NCBI GenBank assembly: GCA_944325615.1
Contig: CALVAU010000155.1
Span: forward strand, 1-14,887
Source: Candidatus Gastranaerophilales bacterium
GTDB lineage: Bacteria > Cyanobacteriota > Vampirovibrionia > Gastranaerophilales > Gastranaerophilaceae
Direction: 5' to 3'
DNA: 14,887 bases
The position numbers and the translations under genes were made by a program. The notes beneath the pieces are model-generated. The model ran no database searches and had not been told where the DNA came from. It saw only the letters and a program-made list of their open reading frames with translations. Of this stretch, positions 14,633 to 14,887 are shown piece by piece; within the stretch, counting starts at the first letter, position 1; each line of letters starts with the position of its first letter.

Positions 14633-14887
14633 TTATAAATATTTTTCCGTAAATTCTAATTCAAAACTATCATTAATTTTCAAAAGTTTAAATTTTTTAT
14701 TCTTTTTTAAAAAATTAGTTAATACTGATGTATCTCCGTCTATATCTACATTAGCTTTTTTATTATCAACTTGTTGACTTGGATGATATGGACAATTTGC
14801 TTTTTTATTCCACGCATATGCAATAAGATTAATATTTTTATTTTCGTTTTGTTGTATGTTTTTAATTTGTTCAAGATAATATTTTTT
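14633..14887 (-). CDS. 3' end of an unrecognised gene (5' end outside the window)
   Basis: From the right edge an uninterrupted frame of 84 codons reads leftwards to a TAA at 14633-14635. The peptide begins KKYYLEQIKNIQQNENKNIN, contains NLIAYAWNKKANCPYHPS and ends in LKINDSFELEFTEKYL. It is rich in Lys and Asn, like the other genes here, and has no membrane segment. CPYH recalls part of a zinc-binding CHC2 motif, but the partner cysteines are absent, so no family is assigned. An 84-codon open frame next to a promoter and regulator on the same strand is likely a real gene end. The 65-aa plus-strand ORF over the same DNA is the weaker choice. Confidence 0.6.
   Translation of the reverse strand, partial: KKYYLEQIKNIQQNENKNINLIAYAWNKKANCPYHPSQQVDNKKANVDIDGDTSVLTNFLKKNKKFKLLKINDSFELEFTEKYL

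Noticed and set aside
14580..14777. 65-aa plus-strand ORF at the right edge
   Set aside because: The minus strand holds a longer open frame running to the edge, matching the strand and composition of the neighbours.

Overview
This window is an AT-rich (about 30% GC by eye) bacterial accessory region. It looks like a defence island: modification, restriction and signalling genes sit close together on the minus strand, with one plus-strand exception. All genes read in the standard bacterial code, with TAA and TGA as stops, and several have strong AAGGAG-type ribosome sites. I cannot name the organism. A low-GC Firmicute, or another AT-rich and possibly gut-associated lineage, would fit.

Layout, left to right. 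Positions 1-379 hold no intact gene. They contain a possible 3' gene remnant, a good plus-strand terminator and a repeat resembling an IS21-type end. Positions 380-4099 are a tight three-gene minus-strand operon, transcribed in the order DUF262 protein (DGxQR motif), RelA/SpoT alarmone-synthetase-like protein, TaqI-like N6-adenine methyltransferase. Upstream of it lie four GTTTAAA-type repeats at exact 11-bp spacing, two small overlapping genes (54 and 66 aa), and a stretch with one doubtful small ORF. Positions 5083-7002 hold a convergent pair, a three-Cys DUF5131 (phage Gp37/Gp68) protein and its family partner TcmP, whose coding ends overlap by 12 bp. Both appear to have a -10 box too close to the start codon to leave room for a ribosome site. 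Positions 7173-13975 are a two-gene restriction-like module: a PLD-nuclease/SNF2-helicase fusion followed, with a one-base TAATG overlap, by a 1168-aa PglX/Eco57I-type adenine methyltransferase. Upstream are a 309-bp non-coding region with repeated TGTGAATT boxes, an XRE regulator, and the 3' end of an unrecognised gene that runs off the right edge.

How they may work together (inference). The large methylase marks self DNA, and the PLD-SNF2 protein translocates on and cuts unmarked DNA, possibly under XRE control. The DUF262/RelA-SpoT/methylase operon is the best candidate for an undescribed system. It has a modification enzyme and a DUF262 protein, but no DUF1524/HNH or other recognised nuclease, and a nucleotide-signalling enzyme where an effector would be expected. 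That suggests DNA-modification sensing coupled to alarmone-driven growth arrest. The function of the DUF5131/TcmP pair is unknown. TcmP has Rossmann methyltransferase-like motifs and DUF5131 has a CX6CX2C cluster.
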